Shown here in pieces: positions 40,672 through 51,888 of a stretch of 64,000 nucleotides of DNA (the stretch's first letter is position 1; each line of letters begins with the position of its first letter). The DNA comes from Selaginella tamariscina (taxonomy: Eukaryota; Streptophyta; Lycopodiopsida; Selaginellales; Selaginellaceae), in NCBI GenBank assembly GCA_003024785.1, contig PUQB01000323.1:186001-250000 (forward strand). Direction: 5' to 3'. The position numbers were made by a program, and so were the translations under genes. The notes below the pieces were generated by a model. It did not search any database. It saw only the letters and a program-made list of their open reading frames with translations, and had not been told where the DNA came from.

Positions 40672-41640
40672 AATTTTATTTTAAATTTACATATCAAAGT
40701 TCCTCAATTAAGTTACCTACAACAAAGTTAATATTATTCTCAATCAAGTCACACAGAGGTCACCTCCATTAATGTTGTCCCCGATGAAGTTGTTTGCACA
40801 ATCATTTTTTTGTACAAAAATTAAAAAAATTTCATTTGCAAGATTAATTATTAATTTCCTGTTCAAATTGGTTGTAACTCTATGCCACTCAACTCTTCTT
40901 GTTGATTGCATATTACAAAGAAAAGAAATATTTAATATGTGTAAGTTTTTAATCCAAAACAAAAACCAATTGACCTACAAATGTAATATTGTAAATTATC
41001 TTTGTATACAATTAATAACAAAGCAAGAAAACTAGATTCCTTTTCAATTTAATATTAGATGTCCTAAAATTAATAACAAAGCAAGAAAACTAAATTTTAA
41101 TATTAGGTGATGGAGATCTTTAATACCCTAATTCAAAAGCGTGAGTAACTAAATTAATGGGCTATTAAATCCTTAATACAAGATATAGTTATTGAATCCA
41201 CATTTTTGTTTCTGATTTTGATTTTTAATACTTATGATTATTTTTCATAAATTTGCTGCTTATACACATCAAGAATTTTATATTAGATACAACCATGGGC
41301 CAAACGTAATAAACTTCCATATGATTTTGCCTAATAAATTTTAGCATGTTCATAATCAATTGCAATAAAAGAAATAAATAAAAATGAGCATTATAATAAT
41401 TAATTGAAAAGAATTATTAAGAACTCTTCCATGAATGGTGTTATCATAAAGAAATTAGATCTTAAATTATAATGGTTCAACTCAATCGTGCAGTAAATGA
41501 TACTATGCAAATTCATTAATTTCATTAATTGCAAAATTTAAGTTATTTATTATTAAATTATTAAATCAATTACCCATGGGATGTCGGTTGGCTGTGCAAT
41601 AAAGAGTGTAACCAACCCACGATAAAATGGTATAACTAAC
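40600..41640. repeat. Dispersed repeat copy (partner 45390-47500)
   Basis: 40690-41110 matches 45530-46200 with many changes (TGTCC-CAC, TTGTACAAAAATT, TTGATTGCATATTACAA; AAGTAAAACTAGATTC). The 41150-41600 part matches 33640-34060 and 46290-47300. A (TA)n tract lies at 40638-40665. Not coding. Confidence 0.65.
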
Positions 41641-42070
41641 AACAATGCAAGGGTTAAGTTGCCCTCAATAATAATTCTCTTATCTACACATATCACCTTC
41701 TGATGGCCGAACTGGAACAGGCCACCTTCTGTTCTGATGGCAACGGGGAGATATTAACACATGTGTACGCGTTAAAATTAGGGAAAATTATTTAAAATTG
41801 ATGATATGCATTGTACAAATTGTTCGTATTAAAATATATATATAACATCTTTAATTTATTACATATGCATCCTGCTCAAGATCAACTTATATGTAAGTTT
41901 ATCTTTAAGATATCCTAAATTATTTATTTATTACTTTTAATAAATTTTACTGACAATAATATATAACCACTCACTCAATCAATCAATCACATTCAAAAAA
42001 TTTCCACAACCAAAACCAATCGTATAAGCTAACACAACCAAACTCAGCCACCTAGAAAAAAATCTTCAAC

Positions 42071-42515
42071 ATTATGTATAAGTCTAACTATTATATGTTG
42101 CAGTTTAATAAGTAGCTCCTATGGTAAACCATTTATATTTTACGGGCAAGAAATCCTCCTTCCACCGAGTAATGCTTCACAGGTAGTAGTGAGAGGCTCA
42201 GGAAACATGTACGGAGACATACGATTGTTCGAAACAAAGATTGCAAATAAGAGTTCGATCGATTCCCCGGAGACAGGAAAGGCGAGAGGTGTTACATTCG
42301 TAGATTCCGCCGATGGATCTTCAGAGTTTAATCTCTTCTCTGCAGATTTTGTTCAGGGATGTGTCAAGCAGATTATCTTCCTGGGTCAAGCAACCGTTGG
42401 ATCTGCCCCGTTTTTCCAGCCAGTGATTGTTGTTACAGACAGTGTTGAGCTCGCAGTTGCTAGAGTCCAGGTTATTAAGCAGAATGCATCTTATATATTA
42501 TCAAAGTTGCAGTAG
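42071..42515 (+). pseudogene. Dirigent-like gene, damaged copy
   Basis: Same coding sequence as 7944-8423, with near-identical residues from GSGNMYGDIRLFETKI to VIKQNASYI. About 20 bp are missing in the signal-peptide region, which shifts the frame so that a TAG follows soon after the ATG, and a one-base loss near 42497 changes the last residues (SKLQ, then stop). An open frame from ATG 42208 remains, but without a secretion signal. Probably non-functional, unless the deletions are assembly errors. Confidence 0.7.
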
Positions 42516-44027
42516 ATGTTAATTGTATTTAAAGTGAAAATGATATAATAAATCTACCTGAATCATTAATATAACTTAAACATTCTAAAAAGTACTTATA
42601 GATTCAAAACACAGTATTTGTTTAATAGTTTTGACTATGAATATAAATATTGTATATAAGGTTAATTATTTTATGAAAACTTTATTTTTGGCGAGGAAGG
42701 AGAATAAGGAATTACACTGTGATTAAATATGAATTATAATTGGAAGAAATATTATTATTTAATTAATTAAGAATTGTTCTTGTACTGAGAGGATAAAAAT
42801 ATCTAAAATAATATTTTTAATAATTTAATTATTAAGTTACTAGAAAAATAATATATGTAATTATCATTGTGGAGGATGGATATATATATATATATATAAA
42901 CACACACACTTTATATCTTGACCTCTTGGACGTTAAACTCGACAAACACACATTGTTAATAATAATAATAATAACATACCTATAATTTATTGATATTACG
43001 AAATGACAGAGTTAGTATTATATTGTTACTTAATACTGCTAAATAACAAAGTCAGTATTAAAAAATATATAATTTTTAAATAGTTATAACCACTTTCACT
43101 CTTATAAATAGTTTCATTTATTATTTTAATTTTCATCATTAAAAAAAAAACAAAACAGAATATTCTTATTTCATATCAAAATTCATATTTAACACAAGCA
43201 GAAATACTTATCACGCGGATTCATATAGTGAAGGTATGAAGCAGTAATGTACAACATAAGCAACTGGTACGTGTCCTATTTACCAGAGTAGGCAAACACA
43301 CACATACACACATATGATATCGGACAAATATTCGTGGCGTGAATATATAGTAAAGAATAAAATTTATATTGATCCATATTTCTTAATTGAGCGTTTCTAT
43401 AAACACACACACATATGCACGCATAGTGATTAGGTAGAGGATACTCTGTATGTGTGTGTGCGTGTGTGTGAATATACTTGTAGTGTGATGTGTGATGTAG
43501 ATATAAATGTTGTGCTTTCTTACAAATTGTTATTCATAATTTACATTAGTTGGTATATTCACTGGAATAAAAGATAAATATAAAACAAATAATTTAACAT
43601 CTACACACACAACATGAAGTGGTGGTTATATTCCTTGTCCAACGTTCCTCTCTCTCTCTCTCACACACACACACCCACACACCCACACCACAGCATGTGG
43701 AAGGTATTGTGTTGTACTACTCAATCAAAATCTTTCACTTAGCTTTTCTAGATGCCCATCTTACATATGAGAACAATAGTCTGTGCTTTAGCATCTTGGT
43801 TAACACTTAAATATGTTAAGTTGTCCAATGAAACATGTATATGCTTAATCAATATATATATTATATATATATGGAGAGAATGGGGATCTAAAAGCTTTAT
43901 ATTAAGCAACGTATATTATAAAGCACTCAATCCGTACGCACTAGGAAAGAATGTATTCATGTAAGCGTACGAGTATAAGCATATATATATTATTATTATT
44001 ATATAATTGAGAAAAGAATGATTGTGT

Positions 44028-44146
44028 ACACCAGTTGTTGAAAATCCCACTTTGCAAGCATGATGGGCACTCCACTTTCGTATACAACGGGGGAGGCTTA
44101 TCCAAAATGCAAGAAATGTACGGCCTTCTTTCGCTCTCCAATCGTC
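44028..44146 (-). other. Right-arm copy of the candidate Cys-rich exon
   Basis: Minus-strand counterpart of 6233-6380. DKPPPLYTKVECPSCLQSGI is preserved in frame and the segment upstream has diverged. Confidence 0.3.
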
Positions 44147-44687
44147 CTGTAAAACATAATTTTTAGTCCTTTCACGACCTTACTTATTATGTATAAATCA
44201 ATTAATTAACTAAGTAATCAAATTAAACCCTATGACTATGTATTGATGACACACACAATATAGTGCGTATCTTGAGTATGAACGTAAAACATTAAGACAT
44301 ACATATAAGTTCTATGTAGTGTATGTTTTTTCTTAAAGTAGGATTGTAAAATATGAGCACGTGCACGTGCACGCGCGCACACACACACACGAGAGGGAGA
44401 GTTTTCTACCACAGAGCTCATTTATAGACAAATATACATATAAAGTTCCATGTAGTGTATGTTTTTTCTTATCTATTTAAGTACAATTGTAAAATATGTG
44501 CACGTACACGCACGCACACACAAGAGAGAGAGTTTTCTATAATCAATTGGAGTAAACAAGGGCCTATTAATATAGGGTATACATATCGTTGTGGTGTGTG
44601 TGTGTCTAATCTATCTATCTATCTATATATCAATCAGACACACACACACACACACACACACCTTAGACCGTTGTAATGGAGCACGCC

Positions 44688-44757
44688 TTAAGCTGATTTG
44701 ACTTTATTCTTCTCCTTTCAGCCTAAAACATACGCCTACCAACAAACTTGAGAACTT
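44688..44757 (-). pseudogene. Fragment of the Ca2+-ATPase 3' end
   Basis: On the minus strand it reads as the last 23 or so codons of the ATPase with the same stop codon and 3' flank. One inserted base and altered residues before the stop mark it as non-functional. Its end at 44757 defines the outer edge of the large inverted repeat. Confidence 0.85.
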
Positions 44758-44759
44758 TG

Positions 44760-45390
44760 TCCATGTGCATGAAGTTTATGTCCAATTTGAATTGTAACCA
44801 ACATGTTCTCACTCAAAACCTATAATAGTAATAGTAACAAGTTGATAAGAACTACAAAGTTCGATCCTGACAACGTTCATGTTATAAAGTATTATATGGC
44901 AACTGAACCTAAAAATTATAGGCAACTTTAACATATAGGCAATTGAAATGATTTGAGATAATAATGTGCAAAGCATGTTATTCTTGTGTGAAAAACATTG
45001 TGCTAAAACATGTTAATTAATATTGTAAATATCATAAGTTAAGGTTCTTGCATGTAATCATTATATGGATAACTTAAAATAATGGGCAACTTAACCAAAA
45101 TTACATAAGTCATAAATAAAAAATGAAATAACATCATAACAAGTATTTTAAGATTTGATAATATATCCAAATAATTTGTCTTCGTCTTTGAAATTATATG
45201 TATTCACTATGTAATTTGTTGGTTTAATCCTCCTCTATTTAACCTTAGTCTCATAAATCTGTGTAGATAAAAACAAATTACAATTACAATAAAAAGAACA
45301 TATTAATATTATTACCTTCATTTTTTACTTATTAAGATTGTGACTATGTCCTCCAATATTATTGTTTTTATCTTTATTAACATTGTTATT
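44760..45390. other. AT-rich DNA, nothing recognised
   Basis: No coding potential or structured repeat was seen in this stretch. Confidence 0.5.
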
Positions 45391-45845
45391 TGAGAAAAAG
45401 GGAAACTTAAATTGCACATATGTTAATAATAAACAAATGATATAAGTTGTGTTATGATGAAAGTTTAATGTTACTTTCATTAAAATTACTTTTAATCAAA
45501 TTGTTTACAACAAGGTTATCTATGTCAAAATTACCCTTTGTCAAGTTGTTTACACTAACATCAATTACATTGATGTTACACTCAATCAAGTTGTCCACAC
45601 AAAGGTCACATTCACAAATGTTGCCATCGTTTGAGTTGTTTGCACCTAAGCTAAATCATTTGTTTGTACAATAACAAATCTATTTTCATTTGTAAGCTTG
45701 ATTATTAATTCCCTTTTCTAAATTGATTGTGACTTAGAATTGGTTGCCTCCGTGCACTTAGCTCCTCTTACATGTCATCAGCAACATACTACAAGGTAAA
45801 AAAATATTCAATGTGAAATTTTTTAATTTATCACCGAGTTTGAGG

Positions 45846-45997
45846 GCTTTGGGTGGGCTTAATAACAAGAAGAGTGAAGAAGAGCAAAACTTGCAGCTTT
45901 GGGTGGGGCTTAATAACAAGAAGAGTGAAGAAGAGCAAAACTTACAGCTTTGGATGGGGTTTAATAACAAGAAGAGTGAAAAAGAATAAAACTTACA
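45846..45997. repeat. Minisatellite, three copies of 50-51 bp
   Basis: Unit starts GCTTTGGGTGG and contains TAATAACAAGAAGAGTGAA; copies begin at 45846, 45896 and 45947. The related repeat at 40.9 kb lacks the array. The unit length is compatible with a 17-codon repeat in an open frame, but no gene is evident. Confidence 0.85.
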
Positions 45998-46950
45998 GCA
46001 TGGGATCAAGAAGAGCCGGGAGGATTATTGGTGCATAACATGATGAGTCAGGTAGGGGCTGTAGATGAAGTGAGTGTGCAACAGGAAAGGAGAGTGAAAT
46101 CAAAAGGAAATGACTAACCTACAACATGTAATACTGTAAGTTGTCTTTGCATGTAATTAGTAACAAAAGAAATAAAACTAGATTCATTTTCAAAGTGGGG
46201 ATGTTTAGCTACCATTAATCCAGAATAATATGTAGTTCAAGAGCATGGGTAACTGATGATAATTGCATATGTAATTGATAAATCAAAATTTTAATATAAA
46301 AAATTATTTGTTAAACTCATAACTTTGCTTTCGATTTTGATTCTTGATATTTATGATTATTCTTTACAGATTTATTAATAATTTTTAACATAAATTAGTA
46401 ATTATTGAACCATTCCTATTGTTCGGTTCTGACTCATATGTTGACTACTTGGTAAAGATGCATGGGATATGTGAGATAAAACGACCCAAACAACATTAGA
46501 TCAAATGGTTTAAAAGCTTTTAATTGACCCTTTATTCTAAATTAAAAATAGTGGAAAGTAAGAATGCATTTACATGGGAAGAGTATATTCTTAATAAGTT
46601 TAATGTTGGACATGCTAAGATATATTGAGTAAAATCATACAAAGAGCTTCGTTAATATTGTGGCCTTTGCCCCATAGTTGTATATAATGTTAAGCTTCTT
46701 AACAAGCACATTTAAGAGAAACGTGGGTGTCGATGTTTTATCTTCTCCTCTTAAGTTAATATCAATTGATGTTTATGAAAAGGTCTTTAAATAATTTGAT
46801 AAGTGTCGTTTGGGTCTTTTTATCTGATGTAACTTATGAATCTTTACCAGAGTGATCAACTCACCAAGTTGGCCTTTTTATTCCATATTAATTATGAATC
46901 TTACGGCACTGGCACTGAGTCTTTTATCCCACATAACATATAAATCCTTC

Positions 46951-47279
46951 TACCTTAGCCTGTGAATGATGCTATGTAAAGATATAAAATTCTAGATTAT
47001 AATGATTCAATTACCCTTAATTAAATCATATAATAAATGATATCTTGTAAATTCATTAATTATAAAATATAAATTATCAAATCAATAATACATTTGGATA
47101 AGTTACCCACTATTCTTACCTTAACCTGTGAATGATATTATTGTAAAGATATAAAATTCTAGATTATAATGGTTCAATTACTCTTAATTAAATCATATAA
47201 TAAATGGTACCTTGTAAATTCATTAATTATAAAATATAAATTATCAAATCATAATACATGTTGGATAAGTTACCCACTA
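46951..47279. repeat. Tandem duplication of a 166 bp unit
   Basis: ACCTTA-CCTGTGAATGAT, AAGATATAAAATTCTAGATT and TTGGATAAGTTACCCACTA occur in the same order in both copies, with few differences. The relatives at 33.9 kb and 41.5 kb carry the unit once. Confidence 0.85.
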
Positions 47280-47499
47280 GATATCATTTGAGCATGTAAC
47301 CAAGGTGTAGCCAGTCCATGGTAAAATAATGTTAGTTGGAAAGAGAGTAACCAGCTAGTTGCCTTGCAAACCAGCAAAGTAGTTAGCTCTACCCCGTCGC
47401 TTAAAAGGAGGCGGCCCCTATAAACACACCCTCCAAAATAAAATCGAGAAAAGGATGGGGGGAAGGTACAACCAACAAGGGCAAGTGTTAATTTGCATT

Positions 47500-47796
47500 A
47501 AAATAATTATTTTATCATATGTGGCACCTTCTGATTGCCCCAACATGAAATACTAGATAAGACCTAACAACTTTCTTTTGTAAAATATATGTATACATTA
47601 TTGTATAACAAGATATAACAAAACTTACATATATACCTTTGAAATCTTATTTATCTATATATATGTACCCGTAAAGTTGAAAAATCACATTAATACATGT
47701 AAATTTAATTAAAACTTCATGCATTTTCATCCAATACTTTTTTAAACAATAAAATTTATAAGTGTTTACAATTTATAACATATAATTCCAAAACAC

Positions 47797-47838
<42 letters not shown>

Positions 47839-48836
47839 AGTTTTGTAAAACTATGGCATTTAAAAGATTCTCTTATATAATTTGATTCATTTCAATCTCT
47901 TATAAATTTATTTGGTTTCATTAAGTTTTTTAGATTCATATCATTCTATTTCATTTCAACTTGCAACAAAATAAATAGAAAAATATTTTATAAATTTTCA
48001 GTAAAGTGACTAATATTTAAATTTGCTTAAATATAAATAATAAACGTTATTTGAAAATAAAATATAAAGTTTTAAAATAACTTTATTTTATTGTTAATTA
48101 TTTTTAAATTGTAAATTATCGCTATATATATATTTTGTTTATAATCGTTCAAAATTTGATTTGACCTAGTTTTAAAAGTGTACTGAAGTTTAATAAATAT
48201 ATTTGTATAAAAATGTAATTTTAAAAGTTTGAAGGTTTATATATAAATATGAAAACTTTCAGGATATATATGTAAATTCCTACATAAATATGATTATGCT
48301 TATATATATGTATCTAACTTTATTTTAAATTTACAAATGTGTATGAATATCAATTTACAGTTTTATTTATTAAATTTTTAAAGATCATAATTAACTTATA
48401 ACATTTGAATTTTGATATGCGTTTTTTAATAACGAAAAGGACCTCTAGGGTTAATACATTTATTTATACACATGAAGTTTTATAATACATGTTTTCTTCA
48501 TGGTTTTAAGTAAGATTAATTGTCAAGGCCGCCTATCAATATTTTTTAGTTATAGCTATAATTTGACTTTTGCATTTAATATAATATATTCTCTGCCTTA
48601 CATTTTAGTTATTACAATGTCAATATTATATATTATTAACTAATAATGTTCTTTTATACATGGATGTGTGTTTTTAATTAGTTAATTTTTGTGTTTATAA
48701 TTTCCGTTCTAATTTATTAATATATCATGCTTGTCAATTTAATTAAAATTAGAAAAAAATTAAATTTTATTAGAATAAACTTAATGTATGCGTATTTTAA
48801 GAATTCTAGGTTTCACACTTCTAAGGATTTAATCTT
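47500..48836. other. AT-rich DNA without recognised genes
   Basis: Long A/T stretches with a (TA)n run at about 47802-47834. The 47590-47720 part resembles 34930-35060. It ends at the 3' end of the BTB gene. Confidence 0.5.
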
Positions 48837-49498
48837 CTATATAAACAACCTCATCTTTTCACTTACATCCTGTGACATAGCCTGCTGTGGTAGCTTCTCG
48901 TTGAGCTTAAGATCCAACCGTAGAAAAACGGGGCCATTGATGGTCAGATTCCATCTTGGAAAACAAAACCCCTCTCAATAAACCACCCTGAGAAGAAATC
49001 ACTAAATGTAACACAAATCCCAGTCACCTCTGCTGCCTGTAAATCCAGTGTATCACTTGCCTTGATATCGTATCCTTGCGAATAATCCCTTTCATTGCTA
49101 TCGTGTACTCTAATGTGTGATGCTTATCTGTAGATGCATGGTGCATAGCCTACAAAATACATAGATAAGAATTCTAATAAAGTCTTGTATACACCGTATA
49201 GACATACACACTTAAATAACACAAGCACAGGTATTAACAAGTGGTATATACATATACATATAGGCCACATATATTTGTGCTATGGCAGTATGAAAATTTT
49301 GAGAGAGAGAGAGAGAGTACACTTATCTATGCACTAACATATAGATATGCATATGCAGTTTATTATTGATAAACATGGATATGATATTAGCGCACAAACT
49401 GTAGCTATGTCATGCAGATGATGATCCTATAAGAGTATCCTATATATGACTGATTCGTCATAAAGACTTGTTATGTGTGTGTGTCCACACACACACAC

Positions 49499-49577
<79 letters not shown>

Positions 49578-51622
49578 ACTTTGTGCAGATGGTAACAAAA
49601 CCAAGCAAATGCAGCAGGTTAACTGCTGATTATACGAAGTCTTAATCTGTCCATGCCTTGCCTCCAGGTTAAATGTATACTTATCAAGGGAGAACGGCCT
49701 CGATTGAAAGCTTGCCCCGGTACAAATAACAAGCTCGAGAGGAAATTCAAAGTAAACCTGGCTGCTACCCTCATCATGTTTAACGATAAAGTCTTAGAGT
49801 TTCCCCAGAAGTTCTCAAATATTGCATTGTTACGCGGGCGATATCTATTGTGATTGGTCTTTTTCCAAATCATCTGCTGCTGTCTAATAAAATAAATAAA
49901 TAATGTTTGGTTATTTCATAAGTTATGATAAGTACGTAAAATATGCATGTACACCTTTTCAAGTAACTTCTACATGATATATATCTTATGTAATGATAAA
50001 AATCTATGTGAAACTCTAACAACGAACAACTATATGACTTAGTCATACTTAATTACCTTGAGTGAGTGAAACTCTTAAACTTCAGTGCTTCCATAATGAG
50101 TCCCTGGCACGTTGGGTTTTGCATCTCTGGGCAGCTTGAGAACCACATCGACCAAGTAGTCCCCAGTCATCCATGGGAAGCGTATAACCCCGGATACTTC
50201 CTCTGATGCTCGCATCTTATCCTCGCCACCACCTTAAGTAGTGTCAGCAAACGCATTACACAACACACACCCGCATGTATGAATGTATGTAGTATATACT
50301 GAGAAGGTACGTGTATATGTACGCGTCTGTATGTATATAAGTTCCATGTAAGCATGTTGAAGTATGTACGGGTGTGTTCCCTATGATGTATGTACTACTG
50401 ACTTCATGTCATAGTTTTATCGTGAATTAAGCATACATTATCTATATGTACCAGGAAAGTTTGCCTCAAGCCACTCCAGCAGGAATTGGAAAACCTGATT
50501 ACAACATATAAGAGAGAGAGAGAGAGACAGACAGAGAGATAGAGTGAGAGAGAGAGAGAGAACTCCTCTTCATACGAGACTGTGAGAGTGTCTGAGTCAA
50601 GCACCACTTTGGCGCCTTCCATGTTGAGAGAAAAGAACTCTGACTTCTTTGAAGGGATATTCTGGAATAGTTTGAAAGATAGCTTCTGCATTGGTCTACT
50701 ACTGGTTGCACGGCCTTGTCCTACACATGACATTACATTGCGCATGCCCATTTAAGCACCTTATGTATTGTGTGTGTGTGTGTGTGTGTGTGTGTAGGGA
50801 GAGAGAGAACATTCATACAAAGTCTCATATACATACAAACATACCGCTTTTAAAGACTCGGGAAGGCCAAGGATCAATAAACAGTCATGGAGGCTGCTCG
50901 GGAACTTCTTGAGAACATTGGCCAATGGTTCCATGCATGACGAAATTGCAAACCGATCAGCAAGAGTCAATAATATAATTGTGCTTTCAGTATCCGGTGG
51001 TTCAATCAACCGACCAGTGTACATGTATTGTATAAGCTGCATCAACCCTCGCTTCTCTAATATTAAAAATAAAATAAATAAATAATATGTATGTGTGTGG
51101 GTGCGATATTGTGTGTGTGAATGTATAGCAAATGTGTGAGTGTGAAATTATATACCGTCTTCTGTGACTTGGACAGTGGCAACAGAGCTATTGGATTCAC
51201 TCATGCCATTGGAATATAGCCGCATGAAGTAATCCGAGTGTGCTGCTAGCACAACAGAACTGACATGTAGCTCCTCGACCTTCCTGGTCATATTTGCATC
51301 TCTCAATTCATCAGAACTCTGCATACACACATGAACTAATGAAATACATATACATATATATACACCCACATACACTTTATTTACTACTGAAATTTTGTGT
51401 TGCATTGTTGAACCTGTCTATACACACATATATATACATGAACACACACACACACACACACACACACATCAAGAAATCCATATACACGATGAAAATTCTT
51501 AAATTGAAAACCATAATATAGTTTTACCTGAGGTTCGGAGGCATCAACAGGAGCAATAACCTCCAAATGCAGTATACGATCTGCAAACAGTACATTGTTG
51601 TATGCAAATCAAAGCGCACCAT
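48837..51622 (-). CDS. BTB/POZ-BACK domain protein (POB1/LRB-like)
   Basis: Plant BTB-BACK proteins of this type act as substrate adaptors of CUL3 ubiquitin ligases. The ATG at 51622 gives MVRFD and, after a one-base break near 51607, NNVLFADRILHLEVIAPVDA. The BTB domain spans exons 51156-51318 (VEELHVSSVVLAAHSDYFMR) and 50845-51056 (LIQYMYTGRL, LADRFAISSCMEPLANVLKK). BACK follows: 50571-50720 (EFFSLNMEGAKVVLDSDTLT) and 50452-50494 (VFQFLLEWLEANFPG). A later exon near 50050-50235 has RFPWMTGDYLVDVVLKLPRD. A C-terminal beta-rich part lies at about 49575-49868 (YFEFPLELVICTGASFQSRP) and 48837-49130 (INGPVFLRLDLKLNEKLPQQ). The donor after 50571 lacks a GT (AGGAG then TTCTCTC), most simply a lost G. 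Frames also break near 50130. Confidence 0.78.
49500..49572. repeat. Compound microsatellite (TA)n-(GATA)n-(GA)n in a BTB-gene intron
   Basis: About 14 TA units, then GATAGATA, then about 20 GA units, next to CACACACACA at 49486. It lies between exons of the minus-strand BTB gene. Confidence 0.9.
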
Positions 51623-51888
51623 TCTTCTTCCAAACCCTTGACAAGCCCTAAATTGCACTATCCCTGGACTTCCACGTGGCATGCACATCTTCCACGTATA
51701 CATCATGACACGTACATTAAACTCTACATGGACTTCCACGTGGCATGCATATCTTCCACGTGTACATAGCAAAAAGAGACGTGTTTGATTTGCTGATTTT
51801 ATTGATTATAAACATCAACAGGAGAATAGAGCAGCCTTGATTAAGCTGCTCTTAAACCTCCTCAAGAAAGAAAGAATGTGTCAGCAAT
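51623..51888. other. Intergenic space between BTB 5' end and GH17 3' end
   Basis: Two copies of GGACTTCCACGTGGCATGCA, each followed by ATCTTCCACGT, occur at 51665 and 51729, about 64 bp apart. Both carry ACGTG cores (G-box-like) and would lie in the BTB promoter. Confidence 0.55.

Larger units (their letters stand above)
41640..44757. repeat. Right arm of the large inverted repeat (partner 5610-8850)
   Basis: Reverse-complement match of the left arm, from the inner edge near 41640 to the ATPase coding fragment ending at 44757. The order is inverted relative to the left arm: dirigent copy, AT-rich stretch, (GT)n tracts, candidate exon, doubled 135 bp unit, ATPase tail. Confidence 0.85.
45390..47500. 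repeat. Dispersed repeat copy with internal tandem duplications
   Basis: A diverged relative of 40600-41640 (direct orientation). It contains a 3-copy 51 bp minisatellite (45846-45997), an inverted piece of the same family at about 46600-46720 (reverse of 33755-33860), and two tandem copies of a 166 bp unit (46951-47116 and 47117-47279). No intact gene. Confidence 0.65.

Noticed and set aside
40772..41035. Protein of about 87 residues
   Set aside because: Lies in a dispersed repeat whose relative at 45.6 kb does not keep the frame.
45853..46038. Gene with a 17-residue repeat
   Set aside because: Frame exists only because the 51 bp unit is stop-free; no start context, splice sites or similarity.
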